Assembly: GCA_039583875.1 (NCBI GenBank)
Contig: CM077151.1
Coordinates: 106,596,609-106,660,608 of the forward strand
DNA length: 64,000 nt
Reading direction: 5' to 3'
From: Platanthera guangdongensis
Lineage: Eukaryota > Streptophyta > Magnoliopsida > Asparagales > Orchidaceae
Shown here: one piece after another, positions 1-12,400 of the stretch
Layout of the letters: every line of letters begins with the position of its first letter
Position numbering within the stretch: the stretch's first letter is position 1
Position numbers and translations under genes: made by a program
The notes under the pieces: generated by a model
Seen by the model: the letters and a program-made list of their open reading frames with translations, nothing else
What the model was told of the DNA's origin: nothing
The model's database searches: none

Positions 1-939
1 AGTGATGATGAAGATGATGCTGAAGAGAAGGAGTTCTGCATCATGGCAATCAATGCCTCTCAACACAATTCAGATGCAGAAGAGTCAGAATCAGACTCAG
101 AGACTCAACTTGAAGAGAACCAGGTAATTAGTTCTTTTGATTTCAATTCTGAGGACTTTAAGTCTGAGTTTAAAGCATTATGTTTAGACTTACTAAAATC
201 TGAGAAGGAAATTATTTCTCTCAGAATTCAATTGTCTGAACATAGTTCTTTAAAATCAGAAAACCTCAAACTCTCTGAGGAGTTGGAGTGTTGTAGGGAG
301 CAGATAGCTTCACTGAAAGGTGAGCTATCAGAGGTCAAGAAGCTTGAGAAATCCCTTAATGGGAGAAGTATCAAGCTGATGGACATCACAAGCACAGTGA
401 ACTCCAGATTCAATAGTACACTGGGCTTGGGTGCTTCATCCAGCCAACCTATAGTTCTAACAACCCCAATCAAGTTCATTTCTGATAAAGGGAAGGGAGT
501 TGTAGAGGTAGCTAGGAAAAATTTTGATCTGCCTAAGAAAACCAAGTTCCAGCAGAAATCGTCGAACAGAGCTCGACGATCGCCGAACGTAGATCGACGA
601 TCTCAGGAAAAATCATCAAACTCAGGTCGATGATCTCTAATTCCTGAACTCTGCCACAGTCGACCGTCGAACAGAGCTCGACGATCTGACCCAAGATCGT
701 CGAACGCAGCTCCACGATCGTCGAACAGAGATCAGAGCTTTGGAAATTCTTTCAACGGCAAATCAAAATCCAATCATAGGGGTCCTTCATCCCAAAGCTT
801 TAACCCTTATACTGAATGGATAATACCTCCAAGGAGATATCATCCTGAAGGTTATAAGAGTCAACCTGGGATGTCTTTTATTTCTAAATTTAAAGGTTAT
901 CAACCTAGGCCCAAGGTAAACTGGGTCAAAAACAAGTGA
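1..939 (+). pseudogene. gag C-terminal part of element A
   Basis: Open in frame 1 from the window edge; the real start lies upstream. The N-terminal part is acidic (S/D/E-rich), followed by a leucine- and lysine-rich coiled-coil-like stretch (about 170-370), then an S/R-rich stretch encoded by CGTCGAAC-type repeats (555-740). The reading ends with a WVKNK-like tail at 937-939, corresponding to the WVPK tail of the gag proteins of C1 and C2. A TGA at 631-633, explicable as CGA to TGA, interrupts the frame inside the repeat tract. No CCHC knuckle is visible in this part. Gag forms the particle; this fragment cannot show the capsid domain. Confidence 0.8.
555..740 (+). repeat. CGTCGAAC/GCTCGACG palindromic repeat tract inside gag of A
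   Basis: About six units built from TCGTCGAAC and CTCGACGATC half-sites alternate on both strands. They are read through as serine/arginine codons in the gag frame. The same half-sites occur at 4196-4460 and in the LTR at 7935-8225. Confidence 0.8.
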
Positions 940-955
940 ATTACTTTATGTGCAG
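938..955 (+). promoter_or_regulatory. 3' splice-site-like sequence at the gag/pol junction of A
   Basis: TTACTTTATGTGCAG follows the gag stop and is directly followed by the pol frame, which is +1 relative to gag. C1 and C2 have TTTTGCAG at the same place. Whether it is used is inference. Confidence 0.4.
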
Positions 956-3900
956 GTGAAGACCTATACAACATCAAACCAACAATGGTACTTGGATAGT
1001 GGGTGTTCTAAGCACATGACAGGAAATAGGGACAACCTCACATCCTTTAAAGCCAAGCTTGGAGCCAAAGTCATATTTGGTGATTCAAACTTTGGACAAA
1101 CTAAAGGATATGGTGCAGTCCAGATTGGGACAGTAACATTCAAGAAGGTAGCCTATGTGGAAGGACTGAAGCACAATTTGATAAGTATCAGTCAGCTATG
1201 TGATGAAGGCTACCAGGTGACTTTCAGCAAAGCCTTATGCAAGATCAAGTCAGAGGACAACACAACTGTGTTGACAGGTAAAAGGAAAGGTAACATCTAC
1301 TTAGTAGATTTTCTTTCAACATATGTAGACATTTGCCTATTTAATTCTGTTTGTAGACCTAATGTTTTATGGCATAAGAGACTAGGATATTTAAACCTTA
1401 GAACCATTGCTAGGCTATTCAAGGACAACCTTATTAGAGGACTACCTTCTGGCCCCTACAAGAAGGAAGGACTCTGCAGGGCTTGTCAATTAGGCAAGCA
1501 AACTAAAACCAGTTTCAAATCACTTAATAAGAGTGATTCACCTAGGATTTTGTATCTGTTACACATGGATCTTTTTGGACCCATTACAGTACAAAGCTTA
1601 GGAGGGAAATCTTACACTTTAGTAGTTGTAGATGACTTCTCAAGATTCACATGGGTGTTCTTTCTGAGGAAGAAGTCTGATAACTTTAAGTGTTTGACAG
1701 AGTTTCTCAAATGTATACAGATTGAGTTCAATACTCACATTGCCCTGATCAAAAGTGATCATGGGACAGAGTTTGATTCTCTTGTTATGCAAGAGTTCTG
1801 TCAGAGTGAAGGGATCAGGCATACTTTCTCAGCTCCTAGAACTCCTCAACAAAATGGGGTAGCTGAAAGGAAAAATAGAACCCTTATTGAATCTGCCACT
1901 ACATTGTTGTCAGATGCTCACCTTCCTCTATCTTTTTGAGCAGAGGCAGTGAACACCTCCAACTATGTGTTGAACAGAAGTTTAATACATAAACTAAAGG
2001 GCAAGACTCCCTATGAATTACTCAAAGGGAAGAAACCTAAAGTTGATTATTTTAGAATTTTTGGTTGTATTTGTTATATACATAATAATGACAAGAAGTA
2101 TTTAGCAAAATTTCAAGCTAAAGCTGATGAAGGAGTGTTTCTGGGATACTCCATGATCAGTAAGGCTTATAGGGTTTATAATAAAACATCTCTTAAAATT
2201 GAGGAATCTGTTCATATATCATTTGATGAATCTAACATATCTTTCAAGGAGAAGAACACTTCTACCATAGAACCTTTGCAGGTACATTCTCTTGCTGAAG
2301 ATTTGAACAGGTTACAGGTTACTCAAAACGAGGAAAGCAGTGAAGATGAAGAAAGCATTCAACATATTAAAGAGAAACAACTTGAAGAGCCAGTTGTTGT
2401 ACCACAAGAGGAAACAACAACACAGGTTGGTGAATAATCAACACCCCCTGTTGATTTAGTAACATCAAGAGACCATCCAATTTCCCAAGTAATTGGAGAC
2501 ATCTCAGCTGGTGTGCAAACCAGAAATCAAGTCAACCAAAACCTGTTGCACACTTGCTTCTTATCTCAAATTGAACCTCAATCCTTTCAAGATGCAGAGC
2601 AAGATCCACACTGGATCATTGCAATGCAAGAAGAGTTGCATCAATTTTAATGGAACAAAGTTTGGGAACTAGTGTCAAGGCCTAAGGATCACTCCATTGT
2701 TGGAACAAAGTGGGTGTTCAGAAACAAATTGGATGATCAAGGAGTAATTGTAAGGAACAAGGCAAGGCTAGTTGCTCAAGGATACTCTCAAGAAGAAGGC
2801 ATAGACTATGACCAGACTTTTGCACCAGTTGCAAGATTGGAAGCCATCAGAATCTTCTTAGCTTATGCAGCACACAAAGGCTTCAAGGTATACCAGATGG
2901 ATGTAAAAAGTGCATTTCTAAATGGAGACATCAAAGAAGAAGTCTATGTCAGACAACCTCCAGGTTTTATCTCTCCAACTTATCCTGATTATGTTTTTAA
3001 ATTGAACAAAGCATTATATGGTCTCAAGCAAGCTCCTAGAGCATGGTATGAGACCCTAGCATGCTTCCTTCTGGAAAATGAATTTATAAGGGGTAGAGTA
3101 GACCAAACTCTTTTTATTAGAACTCATAAGTCCCATACCCTACTAGTACAGATTTATGTGGATGATATTATTTTTGGCTCTACTGATTCAAATTTGTGCA
3201 GAAGGTTTTCCAACCTAATGCATTCTAAATTTAAAATGAGTAGCATGGGTGAGCTATCCTTCTTTCTAGGATTGCAAGTCAAACAATATGCTGAAGGCAT
3301 CTTTATTTCACAAACCAAGTATGCAAATGAATTGGTTAAGAAATTTGATATGTCTGAAGCATCTTGTATGAAAACCCCCATGCCTACAAATGCTGTATTG
3401 GATGCTGATGAATATGGGAAACCTGTTGATCAGACAACATACAGAGCAATGATTGGCTCTTTACTGTACCTTATAGCTAGTAGACCTGACATAATGTTTG
3501 CTACATGCATATGTGCTAGATTCCAAGTGAGCCCTAGAGAGTCACACCTAACATTAGTAAAAAGGATTCTCAGGTATGTTAAAAGTTGTCCAAATCTAGG
3601 TCTCTGGTATCCAAAAGACTCAGCATTTAAATTAACTGGATTTTCTGATGCTGATTATGCTGGATGCAGAATTGATAGGAAAAGCACCAGTGGAACTTGT
3701 CAGTTTCTTGGTGACAGACTTGTCTCTTGGTTTTGCAAGAAACAAACATCTGTGTCAACTTCAACTACTGAAGCTGAATATATGGCTGCAGGTAGTTGTT
3801 GTTCACAAATATTGTGGATTCAAAACCAACTCCTAGACTATGGCTACAACTTAGAGAAGTCAAAAATATTTTGTGACAACACCAGTGCTATTTCTATAGC

Positions 3901-4107
3901 TCAAAATCAGTCCTCCATAGTAGGACAAAACACATAGAGATTAGGCATCACTTTTTAAGGGATAATGTTGAGAAGAATAAAATTGAACTTCAATATATCC
4001 CAACTGATTTGCAAAGGGGAGATATTTTCACCAAACCCTTGGATGAAAAGAAACACACCTTCTTCCTAAATCAGTTAGGAATGTTAGATGGAGGAAGTCT
4101 AAAATAA
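950..4107 (+). pseudogene. Copia pol of element A: protease, integrase, reverse transcriptase, RNase H
   Basis: The protease has WYLDSGCSKHMTG near 980-1020. The integrase has an HHCC zinc finger (WHKRLGYL to CRACQLGK, about 1370-1500) and the catalytic triad in MDLFGP (about 1567), SDHGTEF (about 1755) and GVAERKNR (about 1858). The RT has its catalytic YVDD at about 3155. RNase H has SDADYAG, EAEYM and CDNTS (about 3640-3880). Stops at 1937-1939 (after LSF), 2435-2437 and 2648-2650 stay in one frame. A one-base shift near 3908-3920 moves the RNase H tail to another frame, which closes at 4105-4107. The domain order and spacing are those of an intact Sirevirus pol, but the copy is disabled. 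Confidence 0.92.
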
Positions 4108-4606
4108 GTTCGAAGATTTTAAAACTTTAAAAATTGACCAAGACTAGGCAAACATCTTGATTTTTCTAGTGTCTAGAGTGTATTTCTGGTCTCTGAACTG
4201 CGCTCGACGATTTTCCCCCAGATCGTCGAACGGAGATTGACGCTTTCCGAAATCGTCGACCGGAGTTCAGCGCTTCTCAGTTAGTGTTCAACTATCTCTC
4301 CAGGTCAATGATCGTCGAACGGCGCTCGACGATTTTGTTCTCTGAACTATCGTCGACCGGAGCTCGACGCTCTCCAATATCGTCGAACGGAGATCGACGA
4401 TATTGAAGACCCTTCAGATTCCTTTAGAAGCCCCGATCGTCGAACTGAGTTCAACGATCTTTCCTTTTCTGCATCGAACCCTAATATAAAATTCATTTTT
4501 CGGCCGTCGTTCTCCTTTTGCACTTTCAATCTCTCTGCAAAAATTCTCCTTCCCTCCAAACATCTCTACACTTGGTCGTTTTGTTTGTTGATTTTTGCAG
4601 GTAACC
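4108..4606 (+). promoter_or_regulatory. pol-env spacer of A: palindromic array, TATA-like box, 3' splice-site-like tract
   Basis: No coding is seen. At 4196-4460 there are many CGTCGAAC/GCTCGACG half-sites. TATAAAAT lies at 4485-4492, and a T-rich tract ending in TTTTTGCAG at 4581-4600 lies six bases before the ATG of the envelope-like gene. The order array, TATA, leader resembles an LTR promoter. A promoter for the downstream gene, or splicing from a 5' donor, are both possible; neither is shown by sequence alone. Confidence 0.5.
4196..4460 (+). repeat. Palindromic CG-rich array upstream of the envelope-like gene (A)
   Basis: Roughly ten half-sites of the type GCTCGACGAT and TCGTCGAACGGAG in both orientations, about 20-30 bp apart. 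The unit is the one found in gag (555-740) and in the 3' LTR (7935-8225) of the same element. Confidence 0.8.
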
Positions 4607-7600
4607 ATGGCCGTCTCTGTTACCGTTCTAGCCGCAATGAAATTCGATGCTGGATTTGACATAGACATGGATTCGTTCAACACCAGTGATCAGGTTTTTC
4701 AAGACATTCTCGAACTATTCAAGGAGCAGAAGCTTGTTACCATCATGTCCACAAGAATCAAATTAGCTGCTGATGAGATCAAGGAGTGGGTCTATACTGC
4801 CCACAACCAGGACCAAAACACAGTGGTTGGTTCAATTTCTGGAACCCAGGTACCTTTGACTCCTACTATTCTGACAGAGGTTTTTGAATTAAGTTCTGAA
4901 AGAGATTCTGCTGAGTTATCTGGAGAAGAATTTTCTGACTTACTTGCTAGAATGGGTCATTCTGATGCAAACCCTAGCAAGCTGATGAAAAAGAACCTAG
5001 CTGTTGAATACAGGTTTTTGGCTGATGTAGTGGAAAAGGTTCTGCTGGCCAAGCATTCAGCACATGATACTATCTCTAGGTATCAGCTATGCTTGATGGG
5101 AGCCTTAGTGGATAAGAAACAGTTAAACTGGGGAGAAGTCTTCTTTGATCTGATAAAGAAGAAAATAAACAAGAACTTTGTGAATTATGGGAGGATCCTA
5201 GGGCTGTTTCTCCAACACAGATGCCCTGCACTGCTAGTCTCCTCTGGGATGCATATCAATGCCTCAAAGAGGCTGTCTTGTGCCCTGTTTGGCAAATGGG
5301 ACAGGCAGATAGTGAAGCCCAGTAGGCCCTCTACAAGCACAACTTCAGGCACAAGGACTGTAACAGTATCTTCCCCTCAAGTCTCTGCCCCTGCAGATGA
5401 CTTGCCTGCTGCCTCTTCTCCTCCTCCAACTCTTATTTCATCTCCTCCAGTTCCATACACCATTCAAATTTCATCCACAATCATTATTTCCAGCCCATCT
5501 CCAACATCAATTCCATCTCCAATCACAACACTCCCAGCAACAGAAGAAATCTTCCCTCCATTACATCACTACCCTCAACCAGACCTTGTCACATCATCCA
5601 ACATTCCCTCATTCAATCTTCTAGATGATTCCTTCATGGATGATTCACCTTCATCTCCTCCTGATCTACCCTCCTCATCCACATCATATCAATAACTTCT
5701 ACAAGATATCATTGATCAACCCTCTTTCACACCTTCTATCTCCATACCACTTTCTTCCATTTTCACAATCCCCACACCTCAACCCTCACTTCTACCATCC
5801 ACCAGCTCTCCTCCAACATCACCAGTTGCTCCTCCATCCCTCTCTACCTCTGCTCAAGTCCCTGCTGAGCAAGTAGACATTCCTGCCTTAGCTGACAAAA
5901 TATATGAGCTGATAGCCCCCAGTCTCTCACTTCTATTGGAGATCTCCTTGGCTCCACTACTACAGTCAGTTGCAGACTTATCTGTCAGGCTCTCCTCCCT
6001 CTTTCCTTCTCAGGCAATCCCTTCATTTGGGTGCCTTGATCCAGCTCTCTCTGAATCTAGGCAGGGGGAGATGCGTCATGAAGATGTGAGATTGCCTGCT
6101 GCTGCTGCCATTTCTTCAGTTCCTGTTGCTGCTGCTGTTGTTACTAAAGCTCAAGCCTCAACTCCACAAGTTGCTGTCTTCTCAGTGGACCTCAGGTCCT
6201 TATTATCAGTTTTTGATTCAACTTATTTCAGCTGTCTTCCAGTGAGTAATGCAGTCCATCCATCAGAGGATCTTTCCAAGGCCATTGTGCCCTTCTCAAG
6301 TTGTGACACCAGTGTTATAACTTCATTTGTAAATTCAGTTTATGCTGCTGAAAATGTTGTTGTTTCTGTTTGTTCTGATGCTGCTGATGTTCCAGTTTCT
6401 GAGGATATGCAGACAGAGGCATATGATTTTAAGCCTACTATTATTGCTGATATTATTGTATCTGAAAATGTTTTATCTGAAACGGTTGCTGCCCCAGCTG
6501 CTGCTGTCATTACTGCTGCTATATCTTCTGAAAGTGTTGCTCCAGAAAGTTTTGTATCTGTTGTTACTACTGCTGCTGCTACAACATCTGCCAGTACTAT
6601 ATCTGCTGTATCTGTTGCTGCTACAACTGCTGTCTCATCTGCTCCAACCCAACTTTAGACAGATTATCTGAAAAGGATTGATGCCTTATATGATGAGCAA
6701 AGCTCTGAAAGTGATGAATATAGGACTGATTCTGATGATTCCTCAGCCACTATAGCCAGGAAAAGAAAGGCAAGGAGCAAGTCTATGAAAAGAGTTCCCC
6801 CAGCCAAAGTCAAATATACAAATGACATACCTTATTACATTCTTCATGACTGCCCCATTACTGAACATTGGATGCAATATTCCAAGAACCAACTTAAGGC
6901 TATGAAGAAGAAGAGGAAATATGAAAAAGGATCTTCTCAGTTTCATCATCCTCCTCCACCTCCTCCTCCTGATGAAGGTGCAGGTGGAAGCTCAGCTGCT
7001 CATCCTTCTGCTAGAAGTCAAACCCCCTATCAGCCTCATGCAAGATCTCAATATAGGGGAGGCCAATCCAGAGGTTCTCAATCAAGGAGAGGAAGTTATA
7101 GAGGAAGCAAGAGGGAATTCCAATTCTACTCCAAAGGCTATTCAAGACAACACCCTTACTCTAGGGAAGGACAAGCTTCATCAGATACAACTTCAGGTCC
7201 TTTTCCCTACAAGTTAAAAGAAGTAGTCTCATACAGAGCTCCTCCAGATAATCCTTCCAACAGATATGAGCCTCCAGTGCCCTTTGAGGATCCAGAGAAT
7301 AACCCTACTGCATGGACTGCCAGGATGAAAGAATTATCTACCTTGGATCAAATCAAGAAAGCCAGAGAACAAGGCAAGGACACCTCCAGCATTACTACAT
7401 TGTCAGAGCAAAGAAAGAAGGAACTTGAAAGATATGCTTCCAGCAAATTTTTTGATTCTGAAAGATATATGGAGCTGCATCTTGAAGCTGTGGTACCAAG
7501 GCCTAAACAACAAACTTCTTTAGGTGCAGCAGATGACAGAAGGTCAAAGAAAGAAGCTCTTAATCCTAATAGAGAAATTAAACTTATAAAGAGCAAGGAG

Positions 7601-7609
7601 AAAGAATAA
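4607..7609 (+). pseudogene. Envelope-like third gene of Sirevirus A
   Basis: I chose the ATG at 4607 because it follows an AG acceptor-like tract and opens the frame MAVSVT. One frame runs to 7609 (about 1000 codons), broken by TAA at 5693-5695 and TAG at 6656-6658. The N-terminal 250 residues are globular and align with the C2 gene (shared core around LNWGEVFFDLIKKK here and FNWGELMFQKIKDT there). They resemble the family often annotated 'putative plant transposon protein'. Next comes a P/S/T-rich region (5320-5860), an A/V/S-rich region (6100-6650), a basic segment (about 6760-6930), and an R/G/S/Q-rich segment (about 7000-7130). I see no clear signal peptide or membrane helix, so 'envelope' is a positional name; the function is unknown. 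Confidence 0.8.
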
Positions 7610-7752
7610 TTCTGTAAGGTGACAATCATTCTGATTTCTGATTTCTGTCTGAGATAATATATCTGTGATTCGGCTATGTTGATTGTTATATTGTTGCTTT
7701 GTATGATGTTTTTAATTTCTCCAAATTCTGTAAATAGTAATCCTAACCCAAA

Positions 7753-7763
7753 TAGGGGGAGAT
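7753..7763 (+). other. Polypurine tract of A
   Basis: TAGGGGGAGAT lies immediately before the LTR start TGTTGG; it is the plus-strand primer site. The 140 bases before it (7610-7752) are T-rich and hold no gene. Confidence 0.85.
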
Positions 7764-9399
7764 TGTTGGAACACCCTATTACTAATTTGGGCCAGGATCA
7801 CTATGTCTTTAGGAAACCTGTTTTTGACCTCATTGTATAGATCTAAAGGTCAATTAGAATTGAGTTTAAGGGTTAGTAGTTAGGCTTGGAAGCTGCCCTC
7901 AAGACCAAGGTTTTTCAGTTTGGAGACTAAGTCATTTCGTCGAGCTCAGTATGACGAATTGTCGAACTCCAATCGACGATCGCTGAGCTCACTTCGACGG
8001 ATCGTCAAACTCCATTCGACAATCGCTGAGCTCAACTTCACAAATCGTCGAACTCCATTCGACGATCTGCGAGCTCAGTTCGACGATCTTGACTCCAGTA
8101 TTGATTCTCCATCTCTGAGCTCAGTTCGACGATAGTTGAGCTCAGATAGACGATCTCTGTTGCTGTCTAAGTCCAAATCGCTGAGCTCAGTTAGACGATA
8201 GTAGAGCTTAGTTCGACGTTTTTCTGAAGAGCTAAATGATTTTCAAGATTCAAATTCAGAACAGTTAAGGAGTTATTGTCAGCAATTAATTCAGAAGATC
8301 TTGTAGCCGTTTTCATTTATTCTGGACCAAGTTTCAAGGAATTATCAAGGAATGTTTCTTTGGACTTTCCCCCAGAAGACAATTGCAATTAAGGAAGTCA
8401 ATTAATGACAGGCTAACGGCTATTCTTGACAGAGGATCATTTTCTATTCAGAACAAAAAGGAATAGAAGACAAGATTTTTTGAATCTCTCAACATACAAG
8501 CAATCAAGAAGTAGAGAGTGCACAACAAAAAGAAGAAAAAAATATTCTCTGTTATAACTCTTCTCTGGAACAACAGCTTTCTCAACAATAATCACTCAAG
8601 AGAAAGAGAAAGAAAGCTGTAGACAATCTCTGTCACAAGATTCTCACAAGAACACCATCACCAAAAGGAGATCATCAAATCTGAAATCTTCAGATCCCTT
8701 TTGATTCAAGTGTTCAAGGCCATCATCATTCAAGACTCCAGACACCTAACATTTCAGCTGTTGCTGAAATCATCAATTGCTGGAGATCAATCTCTGAAGG
8801 CCTATCACCCTACAGCAAAGCTTCATTTCCTGAACATCTCAAGAACTCAGGGGGAGCTTTGACAACATCATATCCATATAGTCTTCTCAGCTGCTTTGAG
8901 AAAGAGAAGACTTCAATCACTCTCTCATCCCCATCTCTGTAAAGGGTTTTTCAAACTCCCTTCAAAAGTTTGTGTTTGGTTTTTGAGCACCTTATCAAAA
9001 GCTCATTGGTGGCAAGACACCTGATCAAAAAATCTGATTTGGTTTTTGAGCACCTTATCAAAAGCTCATTGGTGCCCAGGACACCTGATCAACTCATCCT
9101 GCAGTGGATTCCTACCTAGGGTGGTAGAAGAGTGGATGTACCCAAGTTTAGGGGAACCACTATAGCTCCTTGTGTCTTCTGGTTGCTTGTCTTTATTTTT
9201 GTTTCTAGCTGTGATTGGTTTGTGATCTGTGATTAGTTTCTTTTGTAGATTGTGATTAGATAGCTGCTGTGTTTAGATTTACTATTTGCTTCCCTGTTCA
9301 CTCAGATTACAACAACTGTTGTAAAAAGTTTTTAAGCACCATACTCTATTCACCCCCCCCCCCCCCTCTAAAGTATATCAGATCTACCTTGCACTTTCA
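7764..9399 (+). repeat. 3' LTR of element A
   Basis: It starts TGTTGGAACACC after the polypurine tract and ends CTTTCA, followed by chromovirus sequence. Length 1636 bp. It contains the palindromic array (7935-8225), two copies of a unit of about 64 bp starting TTTGGTTTTTGAGCACC (8975 and 9039), and a run of 14 C (9353-9366) near the end. Only one LTR is in the window, so divergence cannot be measured. Confidence 0.9.
7935..8225 (+). repeat. Palindromic array in the 3' LTR of A
   Basis: About a dozen half-sites such as GAGCTCAGTTCGACGAT and AATCGTCGAACTCC alternate. They lie 170-460 bp inside the LTR, the expected U3 position, and share the TCGACGA core with 555-740 and 4196-4460. Confidence 0.8.
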
Positions 9400-9404
9400 G
9401 GTTG
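9400..9404 (+). other. Probable right copy of the target-site duplication of A (GGTTG)
   Basis: Chromovirus sequence resumes here as GGTTGTTCAAATTGG, identical to 16604 onward. By comparison the left copy should end ...GATGTGGTTG just outside the element's 5' LTR, which is out of the window. Confidence 0.5.
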
Positions 9405-12400
9405 TTCAAATTGGAAGTCGGGATTTCTATTTGACTGTATCTATACTGTCGATATCGGAATTCGATGTGATCTTTGGTATGCACTGGCTCGCGGAGCAGC
9501 ATGCCTTTATTGATTGTAATGCCAAAGAGGTCACACTGGGCTAGAGTACCGAGCATGAGACTAAGTTCGCTGGTATGCGAGGAGTGAGCGGGACCTTGTT
9601 GTCTGCACTTCAAGTCGTCAAGGCTGTTCGGAAGGGCGCGGAGTTATTCTTCACGCTAATTCATGTTGTTGAGCCAAAGGCCAGTGTGAGTGATGTTCCG
9701 GTTGTCTCGGAGTTTGCATATGTGTTTCCTAAGGATCTTCCTGGGCTACCACCCCAGCGGGAGATTGACTTCACGATTGAGCTGGTGCCAGGTGCGAAAT
9801 CGGTGGCTCGCTCGCCATATCGCGTCGCGCCAAAGGAAATGGCTGAGTTGAAAGTCCAATTGCAAGAGTTGCTGGAGCAGGGATATATATGCCCAAGCAT
9901 GTCACCTTGGAGCGTACCTGTTCTGTTTGTGAAAAAGAAGGATGGTGGTTTGCGGTTTTATATTGACTACCGCGAATTGAATAAACTGACAGAGAAGAAC
10001 AAGCATCCGATTCCACGGATAGATGAACTGTTCGATCAGCTAGTGGGATCAACCGTCTATTCCAAGTTGGACTTAAAGTCTGGATATTACCAGTTGAGGA
10101 TTCGGGAAGGTGACATTCCCAAGACTGCATTTGGAACACGGTACAGACATTATGAGTTCACTGTAATGTCGTTTGGGCTATACAATGCGCCCTCGGTGTT
10201 GATGGAATTGATGCACCGAACGTTTAGAGAGTACTTGGACCTGTTCGTGATTATGTTCATTGTTGATATTTTGGTGTACTCTCAATCTGAAGCTGATCAC
10301 AAAAACCACTTGCGATTGGTGTTGCACACCTTGCAAACAAATAAACTCTATGCCAAATTCTCGAAGAGCGAATTTTGGCTGTCGTCGGTGGCTTTTCTTG
10401 GCTATGTGGTGAGTGGAGAGGGCATATCGGTGGATCCGTCAAAGATCAGAGCCATACAGGAGTGGTCGGTGTTGTTAACAGTGGCCGAAGTCAGGAGCTT
10501 CCTTGGACTGGCAGGCTACTATCGACAGTTTGTAGAAAACTTCTCGCAAATCGCTTTGCCTCTGACCACACTAACGAGGAAGGATCAGAAGTTTGTTTGG
10601 AATTCGGAGTGCGCGCGAGCTTTTGAAGAGCTGAAGAATCGGTTGACCACGGCGCCTGTGTTGACGTCGCCATGTGGTACCGTCGGATATGAGATTTATA
10701 GTGATGCTTCAAGGAGCGGCTTAGGCTGTGTTCTTCTGCAATTTGGGAAAGTGATTTCTTATGTCTCACTCCAGTTGAAAGTGCCTGAGCGAAATTATCT
10801 CGTCCATGACCTAGCGTTGGCGGCGGTGATCTTTGCACTGAAGTTATGGCGGCATTATCTTTATGGCGTTAAAGTGGATATTTTTACAGACCACAAGAGC
10901 CTAAAGTACTTGTTGGAGTAGAAGGATCTGAATATGCGACAACGAAGGTGGCTGGAATTCCTTGGGGAATATACCTTCGAGATTCATTATACTCCCGGGA
11001 ATGGAAATATGGTCGCTGATGCCTTGAGTCAGAGGGCTCTGGCAAGGGCAAATTTGTTGCAGAGGCACGATGAACGTCTAATCGAGAAGTTGGAAGCATT
11101 AGAGATTTCTTATATTGACAAGAATTTCAAAGCCAATGCATGTTTGAACTGGATGGAGGTACAATATGACCTTGCGGACAGGATTCGACGAGCAACGGAG
11201 CTGGATGAAAGTCTCCAACGCTATGCAAAGGACGGGCCAGAGGGAAAATTCTCCCGGGATGACGGCCTTTTGCGGAAAGAGGGCCGGTTGTGCATCCCGA
11301 GTATGGGTAAATTACGAGAAGAGTTGATGTACGAAGCGCACTTTACCAAGTACTCAATTCACCCTGGGAGCACAAAGATGTTCAGGGACATGAAGAAACT
11401 GTTCTGGTGGCCAGGACTAAAGAAAGATATCGCTCATTATGTGGCTAAATGCCAAACATGTGCTTTGGTGAAAGCAGAATGTCAGAAGCCTAGCGGTTTC
11501 TTAAAGTCGTTGCCGATTCCAGAATGGAAGTTCGATGACATCTCAATGGATTTCGTGCACGGGTTGCCGAGATCTCAACACGGGAATGATTCAATCTGGG
11601 TGATTGTAGACCGGTTGACGAAAGTTGCGCACTTCCTTCCGAACAAATGGGATGATTCAGTGGAAAGTTTGGCAAAACTTTATGTTGAACATATTGTACG
11701 GCTATATCGTGTTCCTCGTAGCATCGTGAGCGATCGTGATGGGTGATTTATATCAAATTATTGGAGGCTAGTCCATCAGCTGTTGGGCACGAAGTTGATG
11801 TTCAGTATGGCCTTCCATCCCCAAATAGATGGCCAAACTGAGAGGACCAACATAACTATGGAGGATATGCTCCGAATGTGCGCCCTGGACTTTGGGAAGA
11901 GATGGGAAGATCATCTCTATAGGGTGGAGTTTGCCTACAACAATAGCTACCAAGCAAGCATTGGTATGGCACCGTTTGAAGCTCTGTATGGTCGCAAGTG
12001 TCGTACAATATTAGCTTGGGCAGAAGCGGGCGAATCAAAACTGTATAAACGTAAAGAAGTCGATGAAGCTAACTCGACAATACGCGTTATTCGAGAGCGG
12101 CTACTGATAGCCCGGGATCGATAAGCAAAATACTACAATGTCAAGCACCGGAACGTGGAGTTCGCGGTGGACGATTGGGTATATTTGAATATCAAACCCT
12201 TCAAAGGTGTGTCCCGGATTCGGCGTCTTAAAACGTTGAGTCCGAGATATCTTGGGCCATTTGAAGTGGTGGAGCGCATTAGAGAAGCTGCATATCGGCT
12301 AGCTCTTTCGGCAGACTTGGGTGGCTTATATGATGTGTTTCACATCTCGGTGCTTTGGAAAGCCGTCAAAGATCCAGCTCAAGTGATCGAGAATGATCGT

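Larger units (their letters stand above)
1..9399 (+). mobile_element. Element A: Sirevirus-type Ty1/copia LTR retrotransposon, 5' part outside window
   Basis: Order seen: gag C-terminus, protease-integrase-RT-RNase H (copia order), envelope-like gene, polypurine tract, 3' LTR. Integrase before RT makes it Ty1/copia; the large extra gene after RNase H is the hallmark of Sireviruses. The LTR starts TGTTGG directly after a GGGGGAGA tract and ends CTTTCA. The sequence after it (9400 on) is chromovirus protease, matching the copy near 16604 from its first bases, so A inserted into that gene. The 5' LTR and most of gag lie left of the window. Coding regions carry several stops, so this copy is dead. 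Confidence 0.93.

Noticed and set aside
6342..6671. Leucine-rich 109-codon frame that looks like membrane segments
   Set aside because: It is the +1 shadow of the GCT/GTT-rich (Ala/Val) part of the envelope-like gene of A.
4607..7609. True viral envelope glycoprotein
   Set aside because: No clear signal peptide, cysteine pattern, furin-like site or membrane anchor seen; I keep 'envelope-like' only as the positional family name.
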